64,000 nt of DNA, from NCBI GenBank assembly GCA_946500615.1, contig CAMMWP010000005.1, positions 1 to 64,000 of the forward strand, given 5' to 3'. Position 1 is the stretch's first letter. Each line of letters begins with the position of its first letter. The position numbers and the translations under genes were made by a program. Under the pieces are notes generated by a model, which was not told where the DNA came from, searched no databases, and was given only the letters and a program-made list of their open reading frames with translations. Below are positions 18,111 to 27,148 of this stretch, one piece after another. Source of the stretch: an uncultured Clostridium sp. Its GTDB lineage: Bacteria; Bacillota; Clostridia; TANB77; CAG-508.

Positions 18111-18893
18111 ATGATAGACTTTCATTCACATATATTACCAAATATTGATGATGGTTCAAGAAGTATAGAAGAAACATTCAATCTAATTAAAGAAGCAGAA
18201 AAGGCAGGATTTGAAGCAATTATTTCCACTTCTCATTATATGGAAAATTATTATGAAACAGACGTACCAGAAAGAGAAGTATGGGTAAAAGCAATATTAG
18301 AAAATTTAAAAACAAAAAATATAAATACCAATTTATATTTAGGAAACGAAATATATTTTACAGATAATATGATAGAACTATTAGAAAAAAGAAAAGCATC
18401 AACGATTAATGACACAAGTTATTTATTATTCGAATTACCATTAAATGCAGAGCCAATGAACTTATATGATGTCATATATGATATATTACAATATAAACTA
18501 GTTCCTATATTAGCACATCCGGAAAGATATAGTTTTGTACAAAAAGAGCCAGAATTAATATATGATTTAATTGAAAAAGGTGTGTTAATGCAAGCAAATT
18601 ATGGAAGTATTATTGGCCAATATGGTGAAAAAGCACAAATGATTGTTAGAAAATTTTTTGAAAACAACATGATTCATTTTTTAGGATCAGATGTACACAG
18701 ACAAAATACAATTTATCCAAAAATACCAGAAATTTTAGACGAAATAGCAGATATTATTGGGGAAGAAAAACTAGAAGAACTAACCACGAAAAATCCAAAG
18801 TTAGTTTTAAATAACAAAAAAATAGAAATAGATGAACCATTAGATTTTAAACTAACATTAAAAGAAAAAATCATCATGAATTTCAAAAAATAA
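18111..18893 (+). CDS. CpsB/YwqE-type PHP-domain protein-tyrosine phosphatase
   Basis: 260 residues. These metal-dependent phosphatases dephosphorylate the CpsD-type kinase. MIDFHSHILPNIDDG carries the first metal-binding His pair, STSHYMENYY the second block, LAHPERYSF and GSDVHRQN the later His/Asp ligands. Full PHP domain length. AAAAGGAGCAAAAG precedes the ATG. Its own promoter separates it from the kinase, giving independent control of the two opposing activities. Confidence 0.92.
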   Translation: MIDFHSHILPNIDDGSRSIEETFNLIKEAEKAGFEAIISTSHYMENYYETDVPEREVWVKAILENLKTKNINTNLYLGNEIYFTDNMIELLEKRKASTINDTSYLLFELPLNAEPMNLYDVIYDILQYKLVPILAHPERYSFVQKEPELIYDLIEKGVLMQANYGSIIGQYGEKAQMIVRKFFENNMIHFLGSDVHRQNTIYPKIPEILDEIADIIGEEKLEELTTKNPKLVLNNKKIEIDEPLDFKLTLKEKIIMNFKK

Positions 18894-19044
18894 AGATAAC
18901 ATAATATGGAAATTTGAATAATATAAAGAGAAAATAGAGGGAATGCTATCAATTACAGAACCACAAAAGAGAGATAAATGATTGAGGTTTAAATAGAAGA
19001 TAAAATGAAAACACATTTTACTTTTATGGAAAGGAAGTTAAACG

Positions 19045-20409
19045 ATGAGAAAATATTTTGGAACAGATGGCATTAGAAGAATTGCCAATACAGAATTAAC
19101 ACCAGAGTTGGTATACAAAGTTGCAAAAGCTGGAGCATATGTGTTATCAAAACACACAGACCATGCACCAACTATTTTAATTGGTAGAGATACACGTTTA
19201 TCAGGAACGCTAATTGAAAGTGCTATGACAGCAGGATTTTTAAGCTATGGAGCAAAAGTGAAATTATTAGGAGTTATTCCAACACCAGCAGTTGCCTATT
19301 TAACAAGAAAACTAAAAGCAGATGCAAGTGTTGTCATATCTGCATCCCATAATACATTTGAATTTAATGGTATTAAATTTTTTAGTAATAAAGGAATGAA
19401 AATACCAGACTCTTTAGAAGAGGAAATAGAAGAAGTGATGGAAGCAGGAAATTTGGAAGAATTAACAGCTAAAAATGAAAAAATTGGAGTTGCAGAATAT
19501 AGCTTTGATTTAATGAATGAATACATATATTTCTTCAGAAAACATTTTGATGATACAATTGAAAAACATTTAAGAGACGATTTTGTTGTAGGAATTGACA
19601 CAGCAAATGGTGCAACTTCAGTCGTTGCAGAAAAAGTGTTCAAAGATTTAGGAATTAATTATAAAATTATTAACCATACACCAGATGGAATTAATATTAA
19701 TGAAAATTGTGGTTCTACACATTTAGAAGCCATAAAGAAATTTGTTGTGGAAAATAAATTAAGTTTAGGAATTGCATATGATGGTGATGGTGATAGATGT
19801 TTAGCCGTTGATGAAAAGGGAGAAGAAATTGATGGAGATAAATTATTAGCGATTATTTCTTCAAGCTTAAGAAAAAAAGGAACATTACAAAAAGATACAA
19901 TAGTGGCAACAGTTATGAGTAATTTAGGACTAAATAAATATGCTCAAAATAATGGATTACAGCTAATTCAAACAAAAGTGGGAGATAGATATGTACTAGA
20001 AGAAATGTTGAAAGAAGGATATAATCTAGGTGGAGAAAAATCAGGGCATGTTATATTGTTAGATTACAATCCTACAGGAGATGGAATATTAACTTCTTTG
20101 ATGTTAATTCAAACGATATTAGAAGAAAATAAAAAAGCATCAGAACTTGCAAACATGGTAACATTATACCCACAAGTATTAATTAATGCAAAAGTAAATG
20201 CAAATAAGAAGTATGACTATGAAAAAGATGAAGACATAAAAAAAGCAATAGAAGATGTAGAAAAAGAATTTGCAGGAAATGGAAGAGTAGTAATTAGACC
20301 ATCAGGAACAGAGCCACTAGTTAGAGTCATGATTGAAGGAGAAGATCAAGAATATTTAACCAAAAGAGCAGAAGAGATCGTCAGTTTAATTGAGAAAAAG
20401 TTGAAGTAA
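19045..20409 (+). CDS. glmM: Phosphoglucosamine mutase
   Basis: Converts glucosamine-6-phosphate to glucosamine-1-phosphate for UDP-GlcNAc and peptidoglycan synthesis. 454 residues, full length. MRKYFGTDGIRR, the phosphoserine loop ISASHNTFEFNGIKFF, the metal loop DGDGDRC, and the phosphate-binding RPSGTEPLVRVM are all present. Family members usually read SASHNP after the serine; here Pro is Thr. AAGGAAGTTAAACG precedes the ATG. The 150-nt gap upstream (18894-19044) shows no clear feature. It supplies precursors to the polysaccharide and wall genes around it. Confidence 0.95.
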   Translation: MRKYFGTDGIRRIANTELTPELVYKVAKAGAYVLSKHTDHAPTILIGRDTRLSGTLIESAMTAGFLSYGAKVKLLGVIPTPAVAYLTRKLKADASVVISASHNTFEFNGIKFFSNKGMKIPDSLEEEIEEVMEAGNLEELTAKNEKIGVAEYSFDLMNEYIYFFRKHFDDTIEKHLRDDFVVGIDTANGATSVVAEKVFKDLGINYKIINHTPDGININENCGSTHLEAIKKFVVENKLSLGIAYDGDGDRCLAVDEKGEEIDGDKLLAIISSSLRKKGTLQKDTIVATVMSNLGLNKYAQNNGLQLIQTKVGDRYVLEEMLKEGYNLGGEKSGHVILLDYNPTGDGILTSLMLIQTILEENKKASELANMVTLYPQVLINAKVNANKKYDYEKDEDIKKAIEDVEKEFAGNGRVVIRPSGTEPLVRVMIEGEDQEYLTKRAEEIVSLIEKKLK

Positions 20410-20507
20410 GATGTAACCATTTTGTAATAAAAATGTAACTAAAAAAACATTGATATATGAATAGGAAAATGATAACATAAAGGTAGCAAGTTAGGGGGCG
20501 TTGTTAC

Positions 20508-20846
20508 ATGTTGATTTTTGATATATCAAATATTTTAAATTTATTTTTGATGCTAGCAGCAACAATATTATTGATATTTTTAGCACAAGAATTAAAAAAG
20601 AGTTATATTACAGGTATTGTATTGTTTGCATATCTAATTATATTAGTTGTCCATGCAGGACAATTAGTTACATTGCCAAATGAGTATAAAGATATGTTAC
20701 CAATTCTTACTAGATGTATAGCAATTGATTTTGTGTTTATACTTATTTCATTCTTTGCATATTTATGGGTAGATGACATAGAAGCTAAAAAAATGCAAAA
20801 GAAAAGTTTAGATGATAGTCTAAATTGGCTTTGGAAAAATGTATAA
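20508..20846 (+). CDS. Small three-helix membrane protein, unknown
   Basis: 112 residues, three hydrophobic segments (about residues 5-24, 34-54 and 68-88), then a charged C-terminal tail (DDIEAKKMQKK) ending in NWLWKNV. I do not recognise a family. TTAGGGGGCGTTGTTAC before ATG 20508 provides a plausible ribosome site. It stands alone between glmM and a bidirectional terminator. Confidence 0.65.
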   Translation: MLIFDISNILNLFLMLAATILLIFLAQELKKSYITGIVLFAYLIILVVHAGQLVTLPNEYKDMLPILTRCIAIDFVFILISFFAYLWVDDIEAKKMQKKSLDDSLNWLWKNV

Positions 20847-20860
20847 AAATGAAGAACGAA

Positions 20861-20901
20861 AAAAGAATATATTACTAATACGAGTAGTATATTCTTTTTT
20901 T
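20861..20901. terminator. Bidirectional terminator between the small membrane gene and asd
   Basis: AAGAATATATTACT pairs with AGTAGTATATTCTT with one wobble pair. T runs lie on both strands, so it can serve the plus-strand gene and asd on the minus strand. Confidence 0.8.
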
Positions 20902-20905
20902 GTGG

Positions 20906-21898
20906 TTAAACATTTATCAAATTTTCTAATATTTGCACAGCATTGCTTGCAGCACCTTTTCTTAAATTATCTGCTACAACCCATAAATTAAGACCATTTT
21001 TAACACTAAAATCTCTTCGAATTCTTCCGACAAAAATTTCATCATATCCATCAGCCTTCGTAGCAATTGGATAATAATTTTTTTCAATATCATCTACAAC
21101 AATAATTCCCGGAAAGTTCTGTAATAATTGTCTTACATCATACAAGTCAAACTCTTTTTCAAATTCAATATTAATTGATTCACTATGGCAATTTAAAACA
21201 GGAACACGCACAGTGGTTGCTGTGATGGGCAAATTAGGTTTATTTAAAATTTTTCTCGTTTCATTAATCATTTTATGTTCTTCTTTTGTATAACCATCTT
21301 CCATAAATACATCAATATGTGGTAGACAGTTATTAAAGATAGGATAAGGAAATTTTTTAGGAGCAAATCCATTCATTCCATTTTCTAGGTCTTCAATTCC
21401 TTCTCTTCCGGCACCAGATACTGCTTGATAAGTAGAATATACAATTCTTTTGATTGTATATGTGTCATCCAAAGGTTTTAAAGGCACAACTGCTTGAATT
21501 GTTGAACAATTTGGATTGGCAATAATTCCACTATTCTTAAAAGCTTCTTTCATATTTACTTCGGGAACAACCAAAGGAACATTTGTGTCCATTCTATAAA
21601 CACTACTATTATCAATACATATGCAGTCATGTTCTACTGCTATTGGTATATATTTTTTAGAGGTTTCACCTCCAGCACAGAAGATAGCATAATCAAATTT
21701 TTTGTCAAAAGAATGTTCATCTAATTCTTGAAGAATATAATTCATTCCTAAAAATTCAATCTTTTTACCAGCAGATTTTTTAGAACAAAATAGAGTGTAT
21801 TCAACATTTGGTAAAGATTTTTCTTCTAAAACTTTTAAGGCAGTTCTTCCAACAACACCACTTGCACCAATAATGGCTACTTTATATCTCGTTTTCAT
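20906..21898 (-). CDS. asd: Aspartate-semialdehyde dehydrogenase
   Basis: Reduces aspartyl-4-phosphate to aspartate semialdehyde with NADPH, feeding lysine, diaminopimelate, threonine and methionine synthesis. 330 residues. The N-terminus AIIGASGVVGRTAL is the NADP-binding loop; NPNCSTIQ holds the catalytic Cys, and GRIRRDFSVKNGLNLWVVADN is the conserved C-terminal block. AGGAGGATTTT precedes the ATG. It is a single gene facing feoA, with a 346-nt spacer containing a palindromic element. Confidence 0.94.
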   Translation of the reverse strand: MKTRYKVAIIGASGVVGRTALKVLEEKSLPNVEYTLFCSKKSAGKKIEFLGMNYILQELDEHSFDKKFDYAIFCAGGETSKKYIPIAVEHDCICIDNSSVYRMDTNVPLVVPEVNMKEAFKNSGIIANPNCSTIQAVVPLKPLDDTYTIKRIVYSTYQAVSGAGREGIEDLENGMNGFAPKKFPYPIFNNCLPHIDVFMEDGYTKEEHKMINETRKILNKPNLPITATTVRVPVLNCHSESINIEFEKEFDLYDVRQLLQNFPGIIVVDDIEKNYYPIATKADGYDEIFVGRIRRDFSVKNGLNLWVVADNLRKGAASNAVQILENLINV

Positions 21899-22075
21899 AT
21901 AAAATCCTCCTATAAAAGTATATGTATCGTATATGACAAAAAGAATATAATTATATTTTTTTTGTTATACAAGAAAACTTTATATATACTTTTACAGTTG
22001 AATTTTATCATAAAAATATGATAAGTACAATTTTTTTAGAAAAATATTACTAAAGAATAGGTATATATTGTTACT

Positions 22076-22149
22076 ATTCAATATTTCCAATCGCATTCGA
22101 ACTCTTAAAAATATACCATATGCTAACCCTCAAATCGGAAATACTGAAT
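22076..22149 (-). repeat. Palindromic element upstream of asd
   Basis: Arms 22076-22091 and 22134-22149 pair over 16 bp on the minus-strand RNA, with two G-U pairs that would be A-C mismatches on the other strand. That asymmetry suggests the functional transcript is the asd leader. Its inside resembles part of the long palindrome at 34.74-34.99 kb. It does not match a lysine riboswitch or T-box that I can recognise. The rest of the 21899-22244 gap shows nothing clear. Confidence 0.5.
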
Positions 22150-22244
22150 AATAATATGTTTTTGCATAAATAATCTCATAGTTTAACATAAAACAAGAAA
22201 AGGAATACAATATATTAAACATAAAATGGAGGTGCTATATGTAG

Positions 22245-22475
22245 ATGAATGAAAAAACATTAAATGAATTAGGAATAGAACAAATAGGTATTGTTTGTAA
22301 AATTGTAGGAGAAGAAACGATAAAAAGAAGACTATTAGATTTAGGGCTGATAGAAGGAACAAATATAAAACCGGTATTAATTAGTCCATCGGGCGATCCA
22401 AGGGCTTTTGAATTTAGAGGAAGCTTAATTGCTATTAGAGAAGAAGATAGTAAAAATATAAAGATAAAAATTTAA
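22245..22475 (+). CDS. feoA: FeoA ferrous-iron transport accessory protein
   Basis: 76 residues, an SH3-like FeoA domain: RRLLDLGLIEGTNIKPV and the later DPRAFEFRGSLIAIR are the family core. FeoA assists FeoB in Fe(II) uptake at the membrane. GGAGGTG (22228-22234) lies 10 nt before ATG 22245; between them an ATG is followed at once by TAG. It is 93 nt ahead of feoB, which is interrupted, so iron uptake through this pair is presumably off unless the element excises. Confidence 0.9.
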   Translation: MNEKTLNELGIEQIGIVCKIVGEETIKRRLLDLGLIEGTNIKPVLISPSGDPRAFEFRGSLIAIREEDSKNIKIKI

Positions 22476-22568
22476 AAAGTAAATTGGTAACAAAAAATGA
22501 AAAATTTATATACAATACAATAGAGAAAATAGTGAATGAAAAACAAAAGAAAAATAAAGGAGGGGTTT

Positions 22569-23879
22569 ATGAATAAAGTAGAAACATTGTCTATAAAGCA
22601 AAAGGAGTCAACAGGTAAAGTAGATTATATAGTTGCATTAGCAGGCAACCCGAATGTTGGAAAATCAACAATATTTAATAATCTAACGGGAATGAATCAA
22701 CATACTGGAAATTGGACAGGTAAAACAGTTGCAAATGCAACAGGTATTTTTGACTATAGGGGAGAAAAATATCAACTTGTTGATATTCCCGGTACATATT
22801 CCATAATGTCACATTCTGAAGAAGAAGAAATTGCGAGAAATTATATTTGTTTAGGAAATCCAGATACAACAATTGTTGTTGTTGATGCAACTTCTTTAGA
22901 AAGAAATTTGAATTTAGTATTACAAATAACAGAAATAACAGATAATATAGTCGTATGTGTTAATTTGTTGGATGAAGCCAAAAAAAAGAAGATAACAATA
23001 GATTTGGATACATTATCAAAAATACTTAAAGTACCAGTTGTAGGCGTTACTGCTAGAAGTAAATATACATTAAGAGATTTATTAAAGGTAACCAAAAGTG
23101 CATGTAATAATAAAGAAGAGAAAAAAACGATATATCACATAGAATACACAGAAACAATTGAAAAAGTGATTCATGCATTAAAAGTAGTTATCATTGATAA
23201 ATATCATGTAGAAGAAAAATTAGCAAGGTGGATTAGTATAAAACTTTTAGATGACGATGAATGTATTCTAAATGAAATCCAAAAACAGTTAAATATTGAA
23301 TTGATAAATGATAAGGCGATACAAGAAACAAAAAAAGAAATGCTAAGAGAATTAGAAGCTAAGGGAATTGATAAACATGTTTTTAAAGAAAAAATTATAG
23401 CTACAATTGTAAAAAAAGCAGAAGATATTGCTAAAAGAGTTTGTAAGTTCGAAAATAAAAATTATGCAAGTAGAGATAGAAGGATTGACAAAGTTTTAAC
23501 TTCTAAAAAATATGGAATTCCTATTATGCTTTTGTTTTTATTGCTCATCTTTTGGATTACGATTGTAGGAGCGAATTATCCATCACAATTTTTATTCAGC
23601 TTTTTTGGAAATATACAAGAGAAATTAATTGGATTTGCTACATACATACATTGTCCGGAATGGTTATCGAATATGCTGATTTTGGGAGTTTATCAAACTT
23701 TGACATGGGTAATATCTGTTATGCTACCACCAATGGCTATCTTTTTTCCATTATTTACGATATTAGAAGATTTGGGATATTTGCCTAGAATTGCTTTTAA
23801 TATGGATGGCTTTTTTAAAAAGGCTTGCTGTAGTGGGAAACAGATGATAACCATGTGCATGGGAGTAACAAAGTGGTAA
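22569..23879 (+). pseudogene. feoB: feoB 5' part, interrupted by a mobile element
   Basis: Encodes the first 432 residues of the Fe(II) transporter FeoB up to the insertion. The G domain is intact: GNPNVGKST (G1), VDIPGTYS (G3) and NLLDE (G4). Then come the helical domain and the first membrane helices (from about residue 315). The frame runs to ITMCMG, where the 15 bp att core lies, and stops 4 codons later in element DNA. AAAGGAGGGG at 22556-22565 sets ATG 22569. Joined to the 3' part across one att core, FeoB is 710 residues in frame with no lost codon. Confidence 0.93.
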
Positions 23880-25472
23880 TAAATTTTTTTGAGTACCATA
23901 TTTGTTACTCAAAGTGTTTAGTTGCCTGAGTTTGCTTGGCAAATTTATATCAATTAATTCTTTTGTATTTAATATAACTTGTAGTTCTGATTTTTCTTTG
24001 CTGTTTTTTACAATAATTTTATCTAGAAATGTTTCAATATAATTTTCTAAATTTGATTCATTTACATCAAGATGTTTTAATATATTTTTATTTAAAATTT
24101 CTATGTATTGTTTTGTGTTTTTATTTTTTGAAGAACGCACCTGAAATTCTTCCAATTTTGCTTTTAAATCATTTATTTGTGTTTGGATTATATTTAACTT
24201 ATGTTTTAAATCTTCTTTACTTAAAATATCATCTAAAGCTAAATCAAGTAGTTTTTCTTTTTTGTTTAAAAGATTATCAATTTGATTTTGTAATTCTATT
24301 TCTTTATTTTTGTTTCCATTGCTGTGTAAAACTTCAATATAAAAAGATAATAACTCTTGTGAAATTTGTTCTTTGTATTTTTCATAAGATTTAAAAACTT
24401 TTAACAAAATACTATAAATATCTTTTTCTAAAACAAATGAAGTAGAGCAATTTTTTCTTCCAGTATTGTTATAATCTTGGCAAATCCAACGAACTACATC
24501 ACCTTTTGTTTTATAATGCTTAACTTTTCTAACAAAACCACATTTATGCTTTTCACAATATATTTTTCCAGATAGTGCATATTTTGCTTGGTGTTTTTGA
24601 TACATTGCTGAACACTTACTTCTACTTAAAAGTTTTTGATTAGCTTTTTCCCAAAGTTCTTCTGATACAATAGGGGGAACTTTATCATAATCTTGATAAA
24701 CTTTCCATTCTTCTGGTTTGTAAAAATTCCTTTTTTTACTTCTGTAGTCTACAACTGTTGATAAATTGCCAGTATAAAACCCTTTATATTTAGGATTTTG
24801 TATGATTTTTTTCAAAGTGTTTTGATGAATCGGTTTACCATTTCTATTCAAATATCCCATTGTTTCTAACTTTAAAGATAAATTTTTTAATCCAATTTTG
24901 CTATCATTTGCATATATCTCAAAAATATTTTTTACAATAGGAGCTTCGGATTCATCTATAATAAGCTTTCCTTTCTCTTTTTTATACCCCCAAATATTAT
25001 CAGTTCCTAAAACAGTTCCTTTTTCTAGAGCTCTCTTAAAACCAAATTTTGTTCTTTCCGATATTTTACGAACTTCATCTTGTGCCATACTTGACATTAT
25101 TGTAAGTCTTAATTCTCCATCCGATGAGGCCGTAACAATATTATCAGATAAGAAATAAACACAAACATCATATTCTAATAATTTTCTAGTATAAAGCAAA
25201 CTATCAATCGTATCACGAGAAAATCTTGAAACTTCTTTAGTTACAATTAAATCAAATTTTTTATTTTTTCCGTCTTCGACCATTCTCATAAAATTTTCAC
25301 GCTTTAATGATGTTGTACCACTTATTCCTTCATCAACATATCCTTTTATAAAAATCCAATTTGTATTTTTTTTGATGTATTCTTCAAAAAAACTAACTTG
25401 ATTTTCTAGTGAGTTTATTTGTTCTTCTTTTTCGGTTGATACTCTTGCATAATATGTTACTTTTAAATTCAA
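23763..25472 (-). CDS. Large serine recombinase (integrase/excisase of the feoB element)
   Basis: Catalyses integration and excision between att sites. From TTG 25472 the protein is 569 residues: resolvase domain with catalytic Ser12 in YYARVSTEKEEQ and KEVSRFSRDT; a recombinase domain near residues 170-290; a zinc ribbon with CEKHKCGF and C-x-D-x-N-x-T-G-R-K-N-C; then a coiled coil. The last 28 residues are read from antisense feoB beyond attL. In the excised circle the frame would instead continue into 28681-28770 for 29 other residues. Upstream DNA in another frame shows the true N-terminus has been frameshifted, so TTG 25472 may be a re-initiation start. Confidence 0.9.
   Translation of the reverse strand: MNLKVTYYARVSTEKEEQINSLENQVSFFEEYIKKNTNWIFIKGYVDEGISGTTSLKRENFMRMVEDGKNKKFDLIVTKEVSRFSRDTIDSLLYTRKLLEYDVCVYFLSDNIVTASSDGELRLTIMSSMAQDEVRKISERTKFGFKRALEKGTVLGTDNIWGYKKEKGKLIIDESEAPIVKNIFEIYANDSKIGLKNLSLKLETMGYLNRNGKPIHQNTLKKIIQNPKYKGFYTGNLSTVVDYRSKKRNFYKPEEWKVYQDYDKVPPIVSEELWEKANQKLLSRSKCSAMYQKHQAKYALSGKIYCEKHKCGFVRKVKHYKTKGDVVRWICQDYNNTGRKNCSTSFVLEKDIYSILLKVFKSYEKYKEQISQELLSFYIEVLHSNGNKNKEIELQNQIDNLLNKKEKLLDLALDDILSKEDLKHKLNIIQTQINDLKAKLEEFQVRSSKNKNTKQYIEILNKNILKHLDVNESNLENYIETFLDKIIVKNSKEKSELQVILNTKELIDINLPSKLRQLNTLSNKYGTQKNLLPLCYSHAHGYHLFPTTASLFKKAIHIKSNSRQISQIF
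23850..23864. other. attL core
   Basis: ACCATGTGCATGGGA. Its inner 12 bp are symmetric (CCATG, TG, CATGG), so the TG at 23856-23857 is the likely crossover dinucleotide of a serine recombinase. It lies both in feoB codons and, antisense, in the recombinase frame. Confidence 0.85.
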
Positions 25473-25473
25473 A

Positions 25474-25527
25474 TCAAATATTGTTTTTCCGTGATGATAA
25501 TTCTTGTTTCATTTCATATAAGGTCAT
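25474..25527 (-). pseudogene. Former N-terminus of the recombinase, now a 17-codon leader peptide
   Basis: AAGGAG (minus, 25534-25539) lies 6 nt before ATG 25527, which opens MTLYEMKQELSSRKNNI and stops with TGA one base before the recombinase TTG. The alternative frame over the same DNA reads HGKTIFDLNLKVTYYARVS, the usual N-terminus of this recombinase group. One base too many in TCATCAC thus separates a good start from the catalytic domain. Overlapping stop and TTG could allow coupled re-initiation. Confidence 0.7.
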
Positions 25528-25585
25528 TTATAACTCCTTTCTCAAACCTTATACAATTAATACCTATCAAATATATCACAATTGC

Positions 25586-25738
25586 CTAAAGTTCTCTAGT
25601 TTTTTTATTTAATTCATATAATAATTTTAATAATTTTTCTTTAACTAATTTATATGTATTTTCGTCAATCATTTTTTCTTCATAGAGTTTTTGATTAACT
25701 ATATTTTCAATGTTATATTTTATAAATTTATCTTTCAT
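25586..25738 (-). CDS. Small 50-residue protein, SHOCT-like helix pair
   Basis: Reads MKDKFIKYNIENIVNQ then KLYEEKMIDENTYKLV and a Leu/Lys-rich helix ending in NKKTREL. The LYEEKMIDENTY turn resembles the SHOCT-type short helical motif often found beside Clostridial serine recombinases. No strong ribosome site precedes the ATG. It lies upstream of, and in the same direction as, the recombinase, so it may be an excision accessory (speculative). Confidence 0.45.
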   Translation of the reverse strand: MKDKFIKYNIENIVNQKLYEEKMIDENTYKLVKEKLLKLLYELNKKTREL

Positions 25739-25766
25739 AGTTCATATATATTAAAATTTTTATATG

Positions 25767-26097
25767 TTATTCATTAGAAATAACATTATTTTTCCATTGA
25801 TTGTTAGTATATAATTTTTCAAAATTCTCTATTGTGTAATTTCTTTGTGTAAAATTAGTTTCTTTTTTATTAAAATTATTTTTATTATATTTAATATTAT
25901 TATTTCGGATTTTTTCTGTATGAGTTATAGAAAATTTTCCGAATCTTTCTATAAAAAGTATATAAAATAAGCTTTGCGTTAGAACTTATTTTAAAGTATT
26001 CTTTGATATGCAATAATTTATTTGGCACAGGAATAAATTGATAGTTCAAAATTTCATCTGTTATTTTTAATAGTTTCATCTTTTTCCTTTCAAACAC
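25767..26097 (-). pseudogene. RepA_N-type replication initiator remnant, frameshifted
   Basis: The first frame (26097-25900) reads ITDEILNYQFIPVPNKLL then EYFKISSNAKLILYTF, matching the N-terminal winged helix of RepA_N initiators. After YRK it leaves frame; the other frame gives RFGKFSITHTEKIRNNN and later KETNFTQRNYTIENFEKLY, the Asn-rich tail that ends such proteins, with a stop at 25767-25769. Only about 110 residues remain of the usual 250 or more, so the middle is deleted. It indicates the element descends from a plasmid or ICE with its own replication gene. Confidence 0.7.
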
Positions 26098-26281
26098 GAA
26101 AAATCAAGAGAAATTTGAAACTTAAACTTTCTCTTGCTTCAATATTTATTATTTTAGATACTACTATTTTAACAGATAAAAAATTGCTTGTATACTGCAT
26201 GATTTTGCAATGTTTTTGCAAAATGTTATGTTAAATATATAGATAATTTACTTGAATTTTAAGTAGTAATTTTAGTAAAAA

Positions 26282-26390
26282 ATACACCGAAGTGTATGTT
26301 ATCTGCATAATATCTGCCAATTTCTTTACTAAACAGAGCATTAGAAAGCTTGACTTTCTAACTATTAGCAGAAAACCCTCTGCTTTTCTT
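26282..26390 (+). other. Structured non-coding stretch with three consecutive hairpins
   Basis: The 472-nt gap 26098-26569 has no gene. Within it lie ATACAC-CGAA-GTGTAT (26282-26297), TAGAAAG-CTTGA-CTTTCTA (26342-26360) and AGCAGA-AACCC-TCTGCT region (26367-26384) followed by TTTTC. Earlier in the gap TTTTGCA occurs twice (about 26202-26220), and AAGAGAAA/TTTCTCTT forms another hairpin near 26106-26138. The set could be an RNA ending in a terminator, or a replication/copy-control region left beside the RepA remnant. Confidence 0.4.
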
Positions 26391-26440
26391 ATTCTGCCAT
26401 TAATATTTGGAAGTAGAATAAAATTTTTATAAAATAGGTA

Positions 26441-26469
26441 TTGACTGTAGCAAACAAAAGTTTTATAAT
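26441..26469 (+). promoter_or_regulatory. Promoter of the MazF-like gene
   Basis: TTGACT (26441-26446), a 17-nt spacer and a perfect TATAAT (26464-26469). It implies a leader of about 95 nt before the TTG start of the toxin gene. Confidence 0.75.
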
Positions 26470-26569
26470 ATATTCGTATTAAAAATATAAATTTTATTCA
26501 AAAGATAAATAATGTACTGAATAATGGTATAGAAGTTGATAACCAATTTTTAACAAAGGAGAGATTATA

Positions 26570-27148
26570 TTGCAAGTAGAATTAACAAAAGTACAAAATT
26601 TATTAGAGTGGATAAAAACTAAATTATTTTTAGATTCAAATTCTGTAAAATCAATAAAAAGAGTAGTAAGAAGAGGTGAAATATATAAATGTAATTTTGG
26701 TATAGGAATTGGTTCAGAAATTCAAAAAGAAAGACCTTGTATCATTGTGCAAAATAATACAAGAAATTCACGTTCAGGAAATGTTATTGTCGTTCCAATA
26801 TCTCACACAAATAAAAATATATCTTGTATTGTACCAATAGATACTAAAAAAGACAAAGAAGGCGAAATTATTTTAGATGGATATGCCAATGTTTCTAATT
26901 TAATGTGTGTAAGTAAAGCGAGATTAGGTACATATATTGCAAAACTATCTAAAGAAGAAATAAAAAGAGTTGATACTGAATTAATGTCTACTTTAGATTT
27001 GATACAGTATTATAAAAAACTTGAAAATCAATTAAAGGATAGAGAACTATATATTAGTAAATTAAAAGGGCAAATTAATGAGCTTAAGAAAATAACTAAT
27101 ACAGAAAATTTTGAAAGTTTAAAACAAAAAATTTTTGAAAAAATGTAG
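26570..27148 (+). CDS. PemK/MazF-family toxin-like protein, no protein antitoxin seen
   Basis: MazF/PemK proteins are sequence-specific ribonucleases. 192 residues starting at TTG 26570 after GGAGAGATTATA. A helical extension of about 32 residues precedes the toxin fold: RRGEIYKCNFG, the catalytic-region ERPCIIVQNNTRN, then NVIVVPISHTNK (Ser/Thr block) and a helix near residues 135-150. A coiled-coil-like tail of about 45 residues ends the protein. No antitoxin ORF lies on either side; two structured RNA units follow instead. Solitary MazF-like genes are common in Clostridial mobile elements and are not always toxic. Confidence 0.85.
   Translation: MQVELTKVQNLLEWIKTKLFLDSNSVKSIKRVVRRGEIYKCNFGIGIGSEIQKERPCIIVQNNTRNSRSGNVIVVPISHTNKNISCIVPIDTKKDKEGEIILDGYANVSNLMCVSKARLGTYIAKLSKEEIKRVDTELMSTLDLIQYYKKLENQLKDRELYISKLKGQINELKKITNTENFESLKQKIFEKM

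Noticed and set aside
21899-22244. Lysine riboswitch or T-box upstream of asd
   Set aside because: Only one palindrome is seen; none of the conserved lysine riboswitch or T-box motifs could be found.
23552-23788. 78-codon plus-strand ORF inside feoB
   Set aside because: Overlaps the FeoB frame fully in another frame; no ribosome site or motif.
24029-24394. 121-codon plus-strand ORF opposite the recombinase
   Set aside because: Hydrophobic antisense shadow of the coiled-coil and zinc-ribbon region of the recombinase.
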